Assembly (NCBI GenBank): GCA_944384865.1
Contig: CALWVC010000013.1
Span: 1 to 14,002 of the forward strand
DNA length: 14,002 nucleotides
Source of the DNA: an uncultured Clostridia bacterium
GTDB taxonomy: Bacteria > Bacillota > Clostridia > Oscillospirales > Acutalibacteraceae
Direction of reading: 5' to 3'
Shown here: one piece after another, positions 1 to 7,683 of the stretch
Numbering within the stretch: position 1 is the first letter of the stretch
Layout of the letters: every line of letters begins with the position of its first letter
The notes under the pieces: generated by a model
The model's database searches: none
What the model was told of the DNA's origin: nothing
Seen by the model: the letters and a program-made list of their open reading frames with translations, nothing else
Position numbers and translations under genes: made by a program

Positions 1-65
1 AGACGTCTGCGGCGGGAGAGGCCTGCGCCCCGGCTGTCGTTTGCTGTTGAAAGGATGTGTTCCGG

Positions 66-950
66 TTGCCGAAAAACCCGACGGTAGCGATTTTATATGA
101 TTTTGACAAGACGCTGTGCCCGAAAAATATGCCTGAATACAGCTTTATTCCCAGTTTAGGGCTGCGCCCGGAAGAGTTTTGGGAGCTGGCCAACCAGCTC
201 TCTGACGAGCAGAAGATGGACCGGATTCTGGCGTTTATGTATTTAATGGTGCGCAAATCCAAAGACCTGCACAAAAACATTCATCGGGAAACCTTTGTGA
301 AAATGGGCGAACAGGTCGCGTTTTACGAAGGCGTTACAGACTGGTTCGGCCGCATCAATGCCTTCGGCGCGCAAAACGGGGTGGAGATCAGCCATTATAT
401 TATTTCCTCGGGGCTCAAAGAGGTTATCGAGGGCTGTAAAATCGCCGGTGAATTTGATAAAATCTATGCCTGTGAATTTCATTATGATGAAAACGGCGTG
501 GCCGACTGGCCGAAAATCGCCATCAACTATACTTCCAAAACCCAGTTTCTGTTTCGGATCAATAAGGGGGTATTCGATATCTCTGACGATGATTCGCTCA
601 ACCCCTACACCCCCGAATACAAGCGCCGCGTGCCCTTTTCCAACATGATCTATGTCGGCGACGGGCTGACCGACGTGCCGTGTATGAAGCTGGTCAAGAC
701 CAACGGCGGCCATTCCATCGCGGTACACAAGCTGCGGGAAAAGGCGCAGGTGCAGCACTTGCTGGAGGACGGACGGGTCAATTTTATTGCCCCCGCCGAT
801 TACCGCGAAGGGCGGCTGCTGGACGAGCTGGTCAAAAATATCATTTTAAAAGCGGCGCCGGCGGCGCGGCTTTCACAGATTGCAAAAAAACAGCGCAGGG
901 AATTGCAGGACCGGGAGGGCTCGTCGGATATTCCCCGCACGAAAGGATGA
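66..950 (+). CDS. HAD-superfamily hydrolase (phosphoserine-phosphatase-like)
   Basis: Predicted cytoplasmic Mg-dependent phosphatase; the substrate cannot be read from the sequence. The HAD motifs appear in order: DFDKTL near residue 12 (nucleophile and acid/base Asp), SSG near residue 116 (motif II), a Lys in TSKTQF near 160 (motif III), and GDGLTD near 198 (motif IV Asp pair). A large cap lies between motifs I and II. The TTG at 66 is preferred as start because GAAAGGA (49-55) lies 10 nt upstream, the same spacing seen at the next two genes. A GTG at 57 is in frame but only 1 nt from that site, and a stop at 48-50 closes the frame. The 3' end overlaps a possible ppk1 ATG in an ATGA junction, so the two genes are probably cotranscribed. 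Family call is firm; function is open. Confidence 0.88.
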   Translation: MPKNPTVAILYDFDKTLCPKNMPEYSFIPSLGLRPEEFWELANQLSDEQKMDRILAFMYLMVRKSKDLHKNIHRETFVKMGEQVAFYEGVTDWFGRINAFGAQNGVEISHYIISSGLKEVIEGCKIAGEFDKIYACEFHYDENGVADWPKIAINYTSKTQFLFRINKGVFDISDDDSLNPYTPEYKRRVPFSNMIYVGDGLTDVPCMKLVKTNGGHSIAVHKLREKAQVQHLLEDGRVNFIAPADYREGRLLDELVKNIILKAAPAARLSQIAKKQRRELQDREGSSDIPRTKG

Positions 951-958
951 TCACATAT

Positions 959-2983
959 ATGGCACAGACGCTGTATACCGACCGGGAGCTTAGCTGGATC
1001 CAGTTCAACAGGCGGGTGCTGGAAGAATCCGGGCGCGGCGTCAATCCGCTGATTGAACGGCTGCGGTTTATCTCGATTTTCCAAAGCAATTTTGATGAAT
1101 TTTACCGGGTGCGGGTAGGGTCGATCACCGATAAAATGCTGGTGGAGGAAGATCCTGATAAACAACAACAGCTCAAAGAACAGCTCGCTGCGATTTTCAA
1201 GGCCACCAAAAAGCTGCTGCCGGAGCTGGATAACGCCTTTGACCAGGCGATTGCCGACGGCGCGCCGTATTTCACCCGGATCACCGAACAGAATATGACG
1301 CAGCCCGACCGCGCCTATTTAAAGCAGCTGTTTGAGCGGGAGATCGCGCCGTTGATCTCGCCGTTTATCGTGGAGAAAAAACATCCGTTCCCGTTTATTG
1401 ACAATGGGCTGCGGGTGATGGGCGTGACCATCAAAAAGAAAAACGGCGGCGCAAAGTTTGGCATGGTGCCGATCCGCTCCCAACTGCCGCGGGCCGTGTT
1501 TCTGCCCGGCGGGGATTGCCGGTTTATGCTGATCGAAGACATTATCGGCCTGTTTGCCTATAAGATTTTTCACCGGTTTGAAATCACCGAGAAGATTGTG
1601 TTTACCATTATCCGCAATGCGGATATCGATGAAAACGAGGGGCTGTATGACTATGACGTGGACTTTCGGGAGACCATGTCCAAGCTGGTGGAGCTGCGGC
1701 GCAAGCTGGCGCCGGTGGCGCTGAAATATACCGGCGAAAACTGCGATAAGATTTTAAACCACTTAAAGAATGTGTTATATTTAACCCGCAAACAGCTGTT
1801 CCGACAGTCGACGCCCCAGAATATGAAATTTGTATCGCTGATTGAAAAACGGCTGCCGAAAGACCGGCTGCCCGATCTGTATTACACGCCGGTCACCGCC
1901 ACCTATCCGGCTGCGCTGCAAAATACCGATCTGATCCAGCGTATCCGCGAGCGCGACCGGCTGCTGTGCTATCCCTTTGACGATGTGCAGGTGCTGATCG
2001 ACCTGATCGATCAGGCCGCCCACGATCCGCGGGTGGACGAGATCATGATTACCCTGTATCGGGTGGCCTCTGATTCCAAGCTGGTCGAAGGGCTGATCGA
2101 CGCGGCGCGCCGGGGCAAACGGGTTTCGTGTATGGTAGAGCTGCGCGCCCGGTTTGACGAGGAAAACAACATTGACTGGTCCAAACGGTTGCAGGACGCC
2201 GGCTGCCGGGTCTTTTACGGGCTGCCCAATTATAAGGTGCACTGCAAGCTGCTGATCATCGCCACCAACGACGGCGGCGGAGATATTGTGCAGGTGGGTA
2301 CCGGCAACTTCAACGAAGTGACCGCCCGGCAATATACAGACCTTGCGCTGTTTACCGCGCATCCCGGCATCGTCAAAGACGCAAAGGATACCTTTGCATG
2401 CCTGGAGGCGGGGCGGTTTGTGGAACACAGCGATCACCTTCTGGTGGCGCCGCTGTGTCTGAAAACCCGGCTGATCCAGCTGATTGACGAGGAAATCGCC
2501 AAAAAACAGGCGGGCAAGCCGGCGGGCATTCTGCTGAAAATGAATTCGCTGACCGACAAAGATCTGATCGCCAAGCTGATCGAGGCCTCAAAGGCCGGCG
2601 TTCGGGTGCGGATGGTGATCCGGGGTATCTGCTGTCTGGTGCCCGGAGTACCCGGCGAGACCGAAAACATTGAGGTGCGCTCCATTGTCGGACGGTTTCT
2701 GGAACACTCGAGAATCTATGTGTTTGGCGCCGGCAGCGCCCGGAAATACTATATTTCATCGGCAGATTTCATGACCCGCAACACCACCCAGCGGGTGGAG
2801 GTGGCGGTTCCGGTGTATGATTACCGGGCGCGGCTGCAATTGGGCAAGATTATGCGGCTGGCGCTGCGGGACAATCAAAAGGCCCGGGTTTTACGCCGGA
2901 CAGGGAAATATGTACGGCCCTATGTGTCGCCCCGGGCGACAAAACACAATATGCAGATGGAGCTATTTGACCAGGACGCATAA
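959..2983 (+). CDS. ppk1: Polyphosphate kinase 1
   Basis: PPK1 reversibly moves the gamma-phosphate of ATP onto inorganic polyphosphate. The protein is 674 aa from ATG 959, close to the usual length of about 690. The N domain opens with TDRELSWIQFNRRVLEE, typical of the family. The autophosphorylated His is His428 in VHCKL, followed by the hallmark GTGNFNE. The second conserved His is His583 in GRFLEHSRIY, followed by SSADFMTRN. ATG 959 is chosen because GAAAGGA (941-947) sits 11 nt upstream; the in-frame ATG at 947 would overlap that site. An open frame extends back to 680 inside the phosphatase gene, but that part is a shadow. The upstream gene ends at 950 and the downstream phosphofructokinase starts 36 nt after the stop, suggesting one operon. 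No promoter is seen inside the cluster. Confidence 0.96.
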   Translation: MAQTLYTDRELSWIQFNRRVLEESGRGVNPLIERLRFISIFQSNFDEFYRVRVGSITDKMLVEEDPDKQQQLKEQLAAIFKATKKLLPELDNAFDQAIADGAPYFTRITEQNMTQPDRAYLKQLFEREIAPLISPFIVEKKHPFPFIDNGLRVMGVTIKKKNGGAKFGMVPIRSQLPRAVFLPGGDCRFMLIEDIIGLFAYKIFHRFEITEKIVFTIIRNADIDENEGLYDYDVDFRETMSKLVELRRKLAPVALKYTGENCDKILNHLKNVLYLTRKQLFRQSTPQNMKFVSLIEKRLPKDRLPDLYYTPVTATYPAALQNTDLIQRIRERDRLLCYPFDDVQVLIDLIDQAAHDPRVDEIMITLYRVASDSKLVEGLIDAARRGKRVSCMVELRARFDEENNIDWSKRLQDAGCRVFYGLPNYKVHCKLLIIATNDGGGDIVQVGTGNFNEVTARQYTDLALFTAHPGIVKDAKDTFACLEAGRFVEHSDHLLVAPLCLKTRLIQLIDEEIAKKQAGKPAGILLKMNSLTDKDLIAKLIEASKAGVRVRMVIRGICCLVPGVPGETENIEVRSIVGRFLEHSRIYVFGAGSARKYYISSADFMTRNTTQRVEVAVPVYDYRARLQLGKIMRLALRDNQKARVLRRTGKYVRPYVSPRATKHNMQMELFDQDA

Positions 2984-3019
2984 ACAACTGAAGCAATGAG
3001 GCGAAAGGAACGAGCGTGG

Positions 3020-4090
3020 ATGAAAAAGAGAGTTGGAATTTTAACCAGCGGCGGGGATTGCCCCGGGCTGAACGCGGCAATCCGGGGGGTTGCCAAGGCG
3101 CTGTATGAGCGCATGGGCGATCAGGTGGAGATCTATGGTATCGCCGACGGCTACACCGGCCTGATCAACGGCGAGTATAAAAAGATGGAACGGCTGGATT
3201 TTTCGGGGATTCTGACCCGGGGCGGCACGATTTTAGGCACCTCGCGGCAGCCCTATAAAAAGATTCAGGTCATCGGCGACGATCAGGTGGACAAGGTCGC
3301 CAACATGATCGACAACTATAAAAAAATGAAGCTTGACTGTCTGCTGACGCTGGGCGGCAACGGCACGCATAAAACCGCCAATCTTCTTAGCCAAAACGGG
3401 CTGCATGTGATTGGGCTGCCCAAAACCATCGACAACGACCTGTATGGCACCGATGTGACCTTCGGTTTTCATACCGCGGTAGATATCGGCACCGAGGTTA
3501 TCGACCGGCTGCATACCACAGCCGCGTCCCATTCCCGCGTGATGGTGGTAGAAATCATGGGCAACAAAGCCGGCTGGCTGTCGCTGTATACCGGCGTGGC
3601 CGGCGGCGCAGATGTTATTTTGCTGCCGGAGCTTCCGTTTTCTTATGAAAAGGTAGCGCAGGCCGTTATGAAACGGGTGGAAAACGGCCATGTGTTTTCC
3701 ATTGTGGTGGTGGCGGAAGGCGCGTTTTCAAAGAGTGAAGAAAAGATGAAACGCAAAGAACGGCTGGCGGCGCGTGGATGTCCCACGGTCACGCCGCAGG
3801 TGGTGCGTTATATCACCGAGCAGACCGGCATCGAAACCCGCAGCATGACGCCGGGGCATTATCTGCGGGGCGGGTCGCCGTCGGCCTACGACCGGGTTCT
3901 GGCCACCCAGTTCGGCGCGTATGCGGCCAAATGCATCGCAGAAGGCATTTACGGTGTGACCGTTGCCGAATCCGGCGGGCGGATTATACACAACAAGCTG
4001 TCGGACATCGCAGGAAAGGCCAAACCGGTGCCCGCCGATCATCAACTGGTGCAGGTGGCCAAATCTTTGGGCATTGCTTTTTGTAACTGA
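3020..4090 (+). CDS. pfkA: 6-phosphofructokinase, group with mixed ATP/PPi signatures
   Basis: Phosphorylates fructose 6-phosphate to the 1,6-bisphosphate, the committed step of glycolysis, in the cytoplasm. The 356-aa protein starts LTSGGDCPGLNAAIRG (nucleotide loop), followed by GGTILGTSR, then GGNGT at 112-116, PKTIDND at 134-140 (catalytic Asp138), MGNKAGW, and GHYLRGGSPSAYDR near the C terminus. The GGNGT element has Asn where Escherichia coli PfkA has Asp103 in GGDGS, but keeps the following Gly that usually marks ATP use. Lys135 in PKTIDND is the residue type more often seen in PPi-dependent enzymes. Phosphoryl donor is therefore uncertain; from memory, close relatives in Clostridia share GGNGT. 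ATG 3020 is preferred over ATG 2996 because GAAAGGA (3003-3009) is 10 nt upstream of it. It is the last gene of the cluster. Confidence 0.92.
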   Translation: MKKRVGILTSGGDCPGLNAAIRGVAKALYERMGDQVEIYGIADGYTGLINGEYKKMERLDFSGILTRGGTILGTSRQPYKKIQVIGDDQVDKVANMIDNYKKMKLDCLLTLGGNGTHKTANLLSQNGLHVIGLPKTIDNDLYGTDVTFGFHTAVDIGTEVIDRLHTTAASHSRVMVVEIMGNKAGWLSLYTGVAGGADVILLPELPFSYEKVAQAVMKRVENGHVFSIVVVAEGAFSKSEEKMKRKERLAARGCPTVTPQVVRYITEQTGIETRSMTPGHYLRGGSPSAYDRVLATQFGAYAAKCIAEGIYGVTVAESGGRIIHNKLSDIAGKAKPVPADHQLVQVAKSLGIAFCN

Positions 4091-4190
4091 TGCAGCATCA
4101 AATTCATCGTTGATTGCAGCCGGCCGGCAACCGCAAAAATACCGGTATAACAAAAACGGCATACACCAAAAAGCATATTGACAGCAAAAT

Positions 4191-4230
4191 CCCCCGGGGC
4201 AGCGTTATCGCAGCTTCCGGGGGTATTTTT
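4191..4230 (+). terminator. Intrinsic terminator after pfkA, probably bidirectional
   Basis: CCCCCGG (4191-4197) pairs with CCGGGGG (4217-4223) around a 19-nt loop, followed by TATTTTT on the plus strand. Read on the minus strand the same stem is followed by a short ATTTT, so it may also end the ilvD transcript, whose stop codon is at 4250-4252. The rest of the 159-nt convergent gap holds nothing else that is recognisable. Confidence 0.82.
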
Positions 4231-4249
4231 ATAATTTTGGCCCGGTGGT

Positions 4250-5914
4250 TTACTGCATCACCGCACCATGGTCAGCACCGCTGACATTGCGGGCATACCG
4301 CGCCAGCCAGCCGGTTTTAATATTAGGCTCCGGCGCGACATAAGCCGCCCGCCGGCGCGCCAGTTCTTCGTCGGACACCTGTAAATGAATCGAAGCGTTG
4401 GGGATATCGATCTGAATGATATCTCCCTGCTCTACCAGCCCGATATTACCGCCGGAGGCCGCCTCGGGGCAGACATGCCCGATAGACGCGCCCCTGGACG
4501 CGCCGGAGAACCGGCCGTCGGTGATCAGCGCTACGGTTTTATCCAGCCCCATACCCGCCAGCGCGCTGGTGGGATTCAGCATCTCGCGCATACCGGGGCC
4601 GCCCTTTGGCCCTTCATAGCGGATCACCACCACGTCGCCGTCTTTGATCCGGCCGTTATAAATGGCGTCAATGGCAGTTTCTTCACTGTCGAACACCCGC
4701 GCCGGGCCGCTGTGACACAGCATTTCAGGCGCGACCGCGCTGCGCTTGACAACACAGCCGTCGGGAGCCAGATTGCCCCACAAAATCTGAATGCCGCCGG
4801 TTTTGCTGTAGGGATGCTCCAACGGACGAATAGCGTTTTGATCTAAAATTCTGGCGTTTTGAATGTTTTCTCCCACTGTTTTGCCGGTAACGGTCAACAG
4901 CGATGTATCAATCAATCCGCCTTTGGCAAGCTCAGCCTGTACCGCAGGTACGCCGCCGGCCAGATTCAGATCCTGTATATGGGTCGGGCCCGCCGGCGCC
5001 AGATGACACAGATTGGGAACCTTCTCGCTCATCTCGTTGAAGGTTTTCAGATCCATCGGCGCCCCCGCCTCGTTGGCAATCGCCAGCAGATGCAGCACAC
5101 TGTTGGAGCTGCAGCCCAGCGCCATATCGCAGGCCAGCGCATTGCGGATGGATTTTTCATGGATGATATCCCGCGCGGTGATATTGTTTTCCACCAGGTG
5201 CATGATCGCCATGCCCGCATGCTTGGCCAGCAGGATGCGCTTATTTTCTACCGCGGGAATGGTGCCGTTGCCGGGCAGCGCAATACCGATCGCCTCACAC
5301 AGACAGTTCATGCTGTTGGCGGTATACATGCCCGCGCAGCTGCCGCAGCCGGGACATGAACCGGTTTCACACTCGGTCAGCTTTTCTTCGTCGATCAGGT
5401 GGGCTTTATACGCGCCCACCGCCTCAAACATCTTGGAAAGGCTGACTTCCTGCCCGTCATACCGGCCCGCCAGCATCGGGCCGCCGCTGCAAACCACGGC
5501 GGGAATATTCAGACGCACCGCGGCCATCACCATGCCGGGTACGATTTTATCACAGTTGGGGACCAGCACCAGCCCGTCAAGCTGGTGCGCCATGGTCATG
5601 GTCTCGACGCTGTCGGCGATCAGCTCCCGGGAGGCCAGCGAATATTTCATGCCGATATGCCCCATGGCAATGCCGTCGCACACGCCGATGGACGGGATCA
5701 GAATCGGGGTGCCGCCCGCCATGCGGACCCCCGCTTTAACGGCTTCGGCGATCTTATCGAGATGAATATGGCCGGGCACGATCTCGCTGTGGGCGCTGAC
5801 CACACCGATGAGCGGGCGGTCCAGCTCTTCTTTGGTATAGCCCATCGCGTAAAACAGCGCCCGGTTTGGCGCGCGCTCTGGGCCCTGGGTAACGTTTGCA
5901 CTGCGTAACTGCAT
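4250..5914 (-). CDS. ilvD: Dihydroxy-acid dehydratase
   Basis: Dehydrates 2,3-dihydroxy-isovalerate and 2,3-dihydroxy-3-methylvalerate to the 2-keto acids of valine and isoleucine (the former also feeds leucine and pantothenate). The 554-aa length is normal. Family motifs: VPGHIHL near 46-52, GVCDGIAMGH near 77-86, PNCDK (Cys121), and TGSCPGCGSCAGMYTANSMNC near 184-204. Cys121 and Cys193 match the conserved iron-sulfur ligands. The first motif reads VPGH and lacks the Cys found there in the [2Fe-2S] type, which suggests an oxygen-sensitive [4Fe-4S] enzyme like that of Escherichia coli; this is inference. A GGAG lies 7 nt upstream of the ATG. It is the last gene of the ilvBNCD operon, separated from ilvC by 85 nt that contain a very strong hairpin. 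Confidence 0.97.
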   Translation of the reverse strand: MQLRSANVTQGPERAPNRALFYAMGYTKEELDRPLIGVVSAHSEIVPGHIHLDKIAEAVKAGVRMAGGTPILIPSIGVCDGIAMGHIGMKYSLASRELIADSVETMTMAHQLDGLVLVPNCDKIVPGMVMAAVRLNIPAVVCSGGPMLAGRYDGQEVSLSKMFEAVGAYKAHLIDEEKLTECETGSCPGCGSCAGMYTANSMNCLCEAIGIALPGNGTIPAVENKRILLAKHAGMAIMHLVENNITARDIIHEKSIRNALACDMALGCSSNSVLHLLAIANEAGAPMDLKTFNEMSEKVPNLCHLAPAGPTHIQDLNLAGGVPAVQAELAKGGLIDTSLLTVTGKTVGENIQNARILDQNAIRPLEHPYSKTGGIQILWGNLAPDGCVVKRSAVAPEMLCHSGPARVFDSEETAIDAIYNGRIKDGDVVVIRYEGPKGGPGMREMLNPTSALAGMGLDKTVALITDGRFSGASRGASIGHVCPEAASGGNIGLVEQGDIIQIDIPNASIHLQVSDEELARRRAAYVAPEPNIKTGWLARYARNVSGADHGAVMQ

Positions 5915-5940
5915 AACGACGCTCCTTTTTTGTGTAGACC

Positions 5941-5969
5941 GCCGCCCCGCCGGACACCGGCAGGGCGGC
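5941..5969 (-). other. Strong intercistronic hairpin between ilvC and ilvD
   Basis: GCCGCCCCGCCGG (5941-5953) and CCGGCAGGGCGGC (5957-5969) form a 13-bp stem with a 3-nt loop. The one non-Watson-Crick position is U-G in the minus-strand RNA. No T-run follows; the next feature is the ilvD ribosome binding site about 15 nt downstream. It is therefore unlikely to be a normal terminator and more likely affects mRNA stability or processing. Confidence 0.7.
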
Positions 5970-5999
5970 TGATAGAAACAGATATTGTCCGCCGGCCGG

Positions 6000-6995
6000 T
6001 TATTTTTTCAGCCAGCTCATCATATTGCGCAGATCGGCGCCGACCTTCTCAAGCTGATGCTCGCTCTCGGTGCGGCGGGTCGCCAGGAATTTGGCCTTTC
6101 TGCCTGCGGAAAGTCCCTGCACAAGCTCGCCGGCAAAAGTACCGTCCTGAATTTCAGACAACACCTTCTTCATTTCTTTGCGGGTCTCTTCGGTGATCAG
6201 CCGCTTGCCGGTGCGGTAGTCGCCGTATTCCGCCGTATTGGAGATGGAATAGCGCATCATTGCAAAGCCGCCGGAATTGATCAGATCAACAATCAGCTTC
6301 ATCTCATGAATACACTCAAAATAAGCCATTTCCGGCGCATAGCCCGCGGCGACCAGCGTATCGAAACCGGCCTTCATCAGTTCGGTCACGCCGCCGCACA
6401 GCACCGCCTGCTCGCCGAACAGATCGGTTTCGGTCTCTTCGCGGAAAGTCGTTTCCAGAATACCGGCACGGCCGGCGCCGATGCCGCAGGCATATGCCAG
6501 CGCATAGTCTTTAGCTCTGCCGGAATAATCCTGATAAACAGCGATCAGCGACGGAACGCCTTTGCCCTCCAGATACTGGCTGCGCACCGTGTGGCCCGGC
6601 CCTTTCGGCGCGACCATGATTACGTCCAGATCCTTGGCAGGGGTAATGAAATTGAAGTGGATGTTAAACCCGTGGGCAAACATCAGGATGTCGCCCTCTT
6701 TCATATAGGGCGCAATCTGGGTGTTATACAGATCGGCGGCCAGCTCGTCGGGAACCAGCATCATTACCACGTCGGCTGCCTTGGCAGCTTCCGGTACCTC
6801 CATCACCTGCAGGCCGGCCGCCTCTGCCTTGGCCCAGCTTGCGCTGGTTTTGCGAAGACCAACAACCACGTTGCAGCCGCTTTCTTTCAGGTTCTGCGCG
6901 TGGGCATGGCCCTGAGAACCAAAACCGATGACGGCAATGGTCTTATTGTCAAGCAGCCCCAAATTACAGTCGGCGTCGTAATACTTCTGAATCAT
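6000..6995 (-). CDS. ilvC: Ketol-acid reductoisomerase (class I)
   Basis: Isomerises and reduces acetolactate or 2-aceto-2-hydroxybutyrate to the dihydroxy acids, using NAD(P)H and Mg. The 331-aa length is that of class I enzymes. The N-terminal Rossmann domain shows GFGSQGHAHAQNL; the cofactor loop after the second strand reads GLRKTSASW, with Ser residues as expected for NADPH binding. The C-terminal helical domain has the metal-binding segments with DLFGEQAVLCGG and the conserved YFECIHE. ATG 6995 is preferred to the in-frame TTG 7001, because GGAG (7004-7007) then has an 8-nt spacing. It follows ilvN after 157 nt without a gene and precedes ilvD by 85 nt. No internal promoter is evident. 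Confidence 0.97.
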   Translation of the reverse strand: MIQKYYDADCNLGLLDNKTIAVIGFGSQGHAHAQNLKESGCNVVVGLRKTSASWAKAEAAGLQVMEVPEAAKAADVVMMLVPDELAADLYNTQIAPYMKEGDILMFAHGFNIHFNFITPAKDLDVIMVAPKGPGHTVRSQYLEGKGVPSLIAVYQDYSGRAKDYALAYACGIGAGRAGILETTFREETETDLFGEQAVLCGGVTELMKAGFDTLVAAGYAPEMAYFECIHEMKLIVDLINSGGFAMMRYSISNTAEYGDYRTGKRLITEETRKEMKKVLSEIQDGTFAGELVQGLSAGRKAKFLATRRTESEHQLEKVGADLRNMMSWLKK

Positions 6996-7035
6996 GATCA
7001 AAACTCCTTTTTAATAAAGATTTTATTTCAGGATT

Positions 7036-7104
7036 GCACAGCTGTTAGAATCGGCCAAACGCTGTGCAGTCGAGAGAACCTGTTGATATCGGCGCATTTG
7101 CGCC
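7036..7104 (-). other. Hairpins in the ilvN-ilvC gap
   Basis: The 157-nt gap holds a GCACAGC/GCTGTGC inverted repeat (7036-7042 and 7061-7067, 18-nt loop) and a small GGCGCA/TGCGCC palindrome (7091-7104). Neither is followed by a T-run. I see no promoter, so this looks like structured operon leader or spacer RNA. Confidence 0.4.
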
Positions 7105-7152
7105 CAGGCAGGCGGTATGACGCCCGCGGTATCTGTCGTCGTGTCTGGCAGA

Positions 7153-7656
7153 TTAAAAGGTCTGTTCTTCTGCGATGCCACGGCCCAGCGCGGTCACGCC
7201 GGTGCGGCACATTTCAATAATCCGATAACTGCCCAACATGTCGATCATGCCGTCGATTTTATCCGGCTTGCCGGTCAGTTCGAGAATCATGCTGTCGGGG
7301 GACAGATCAACAATCTTTGCCTTGTAGATCTCGGCGATCTCCTTGACCGCGCCCCGTTCGCCCTCATTGGCGGCGACCTTGACCAGCAGCAGCTCCCGCA
7401 TGACGCTGGTCGAAGGCTTCAGCTCAAACACCCGAACCGTTTCGGTCAGTTTCTCGGTCTGGCTGATCACCTGCTGGGTCAGCGTCTCGCTGCCGGTGGT
7501 GGTTACGGTGATCCGGGAAATGCCGGGATCGTCGGTCTCTGAAACGGTCAGGCTGTCGATATTGAAGCCCCGCTGGCAGAACAGCAGCGCCACCCGCGCC
7601 AGCACACCGGCATGGTTTTTCACCAGCACGCTCAAAATCCGTTTGTTTTGCTCCAT
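7153..7656 (-). CDS. ilvN: Acetolactate synthase, small regulatory subunit
   Basis: Regulatory partner of IlvB that activates the catalytic subunit and gives valine feedback inhibition. The 167-aa protein has an N-terminal ACT domain (about 5-80) with the typical opening ILSVLVKNHAGVLARVALLF and RGFNIDSLTV. The C-terminal domain (about 85-160) contains RELLLVKV, DLSPDSMILELTG and a final segment with RTGVTALGRG. GAAAGGA (7666-7672) stands 9 nt upstream of the ATG. The gene begins 27 nt after the ilvB stop codon, as expected for a cotranscribed pair making one enzyme complex. Valine binding is known for the family and was not tested here. Confidence 0.96.
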   Translation of the reverse strand: MEQNKRILSVLVKNHAGVLARVALLFCQRGFNIDSLTVSETDDPGISRITVTTTGSETLTQQVISQTEKLTETVRVFELKPSTSVMRELLLVKVAANEGERGAVKEIAEIYKAKIVDLSPDSMILELTGKPDKIDGMIDMLGSYRIIEMCRTGVTALGRGIAEEQTF

Positions 7657-7683
7657 AGCCTTTATTCCTTTCCCGCAGCGCGG

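Noticed and set aside
1..50. Possible tail of an upstream plus-strand gene ending in TGA at 48-50
   Set aside because: Only about 15 codons are visible and they match nothing; the other two frames also stay open past this point, so the frame cannot be chosen.
680..958. N-terminal extension of the ppk1 frame inside the phosphatase gene
   Set aside because: The translation is low-complexity Ala/Gly/Arg sequence unlike PPK1, and a well-placed ribosome binding site and ATG exist at 941-961.
5985..7220. Long plus-strand open frame of 411 codons opposite ilvC
   Set aside because: Its whole length is antisense to ilvC and the end of ilvN. The translation shows no recognisable domain, and the ilvC frame has full family motifs and a good ribosome binding site.
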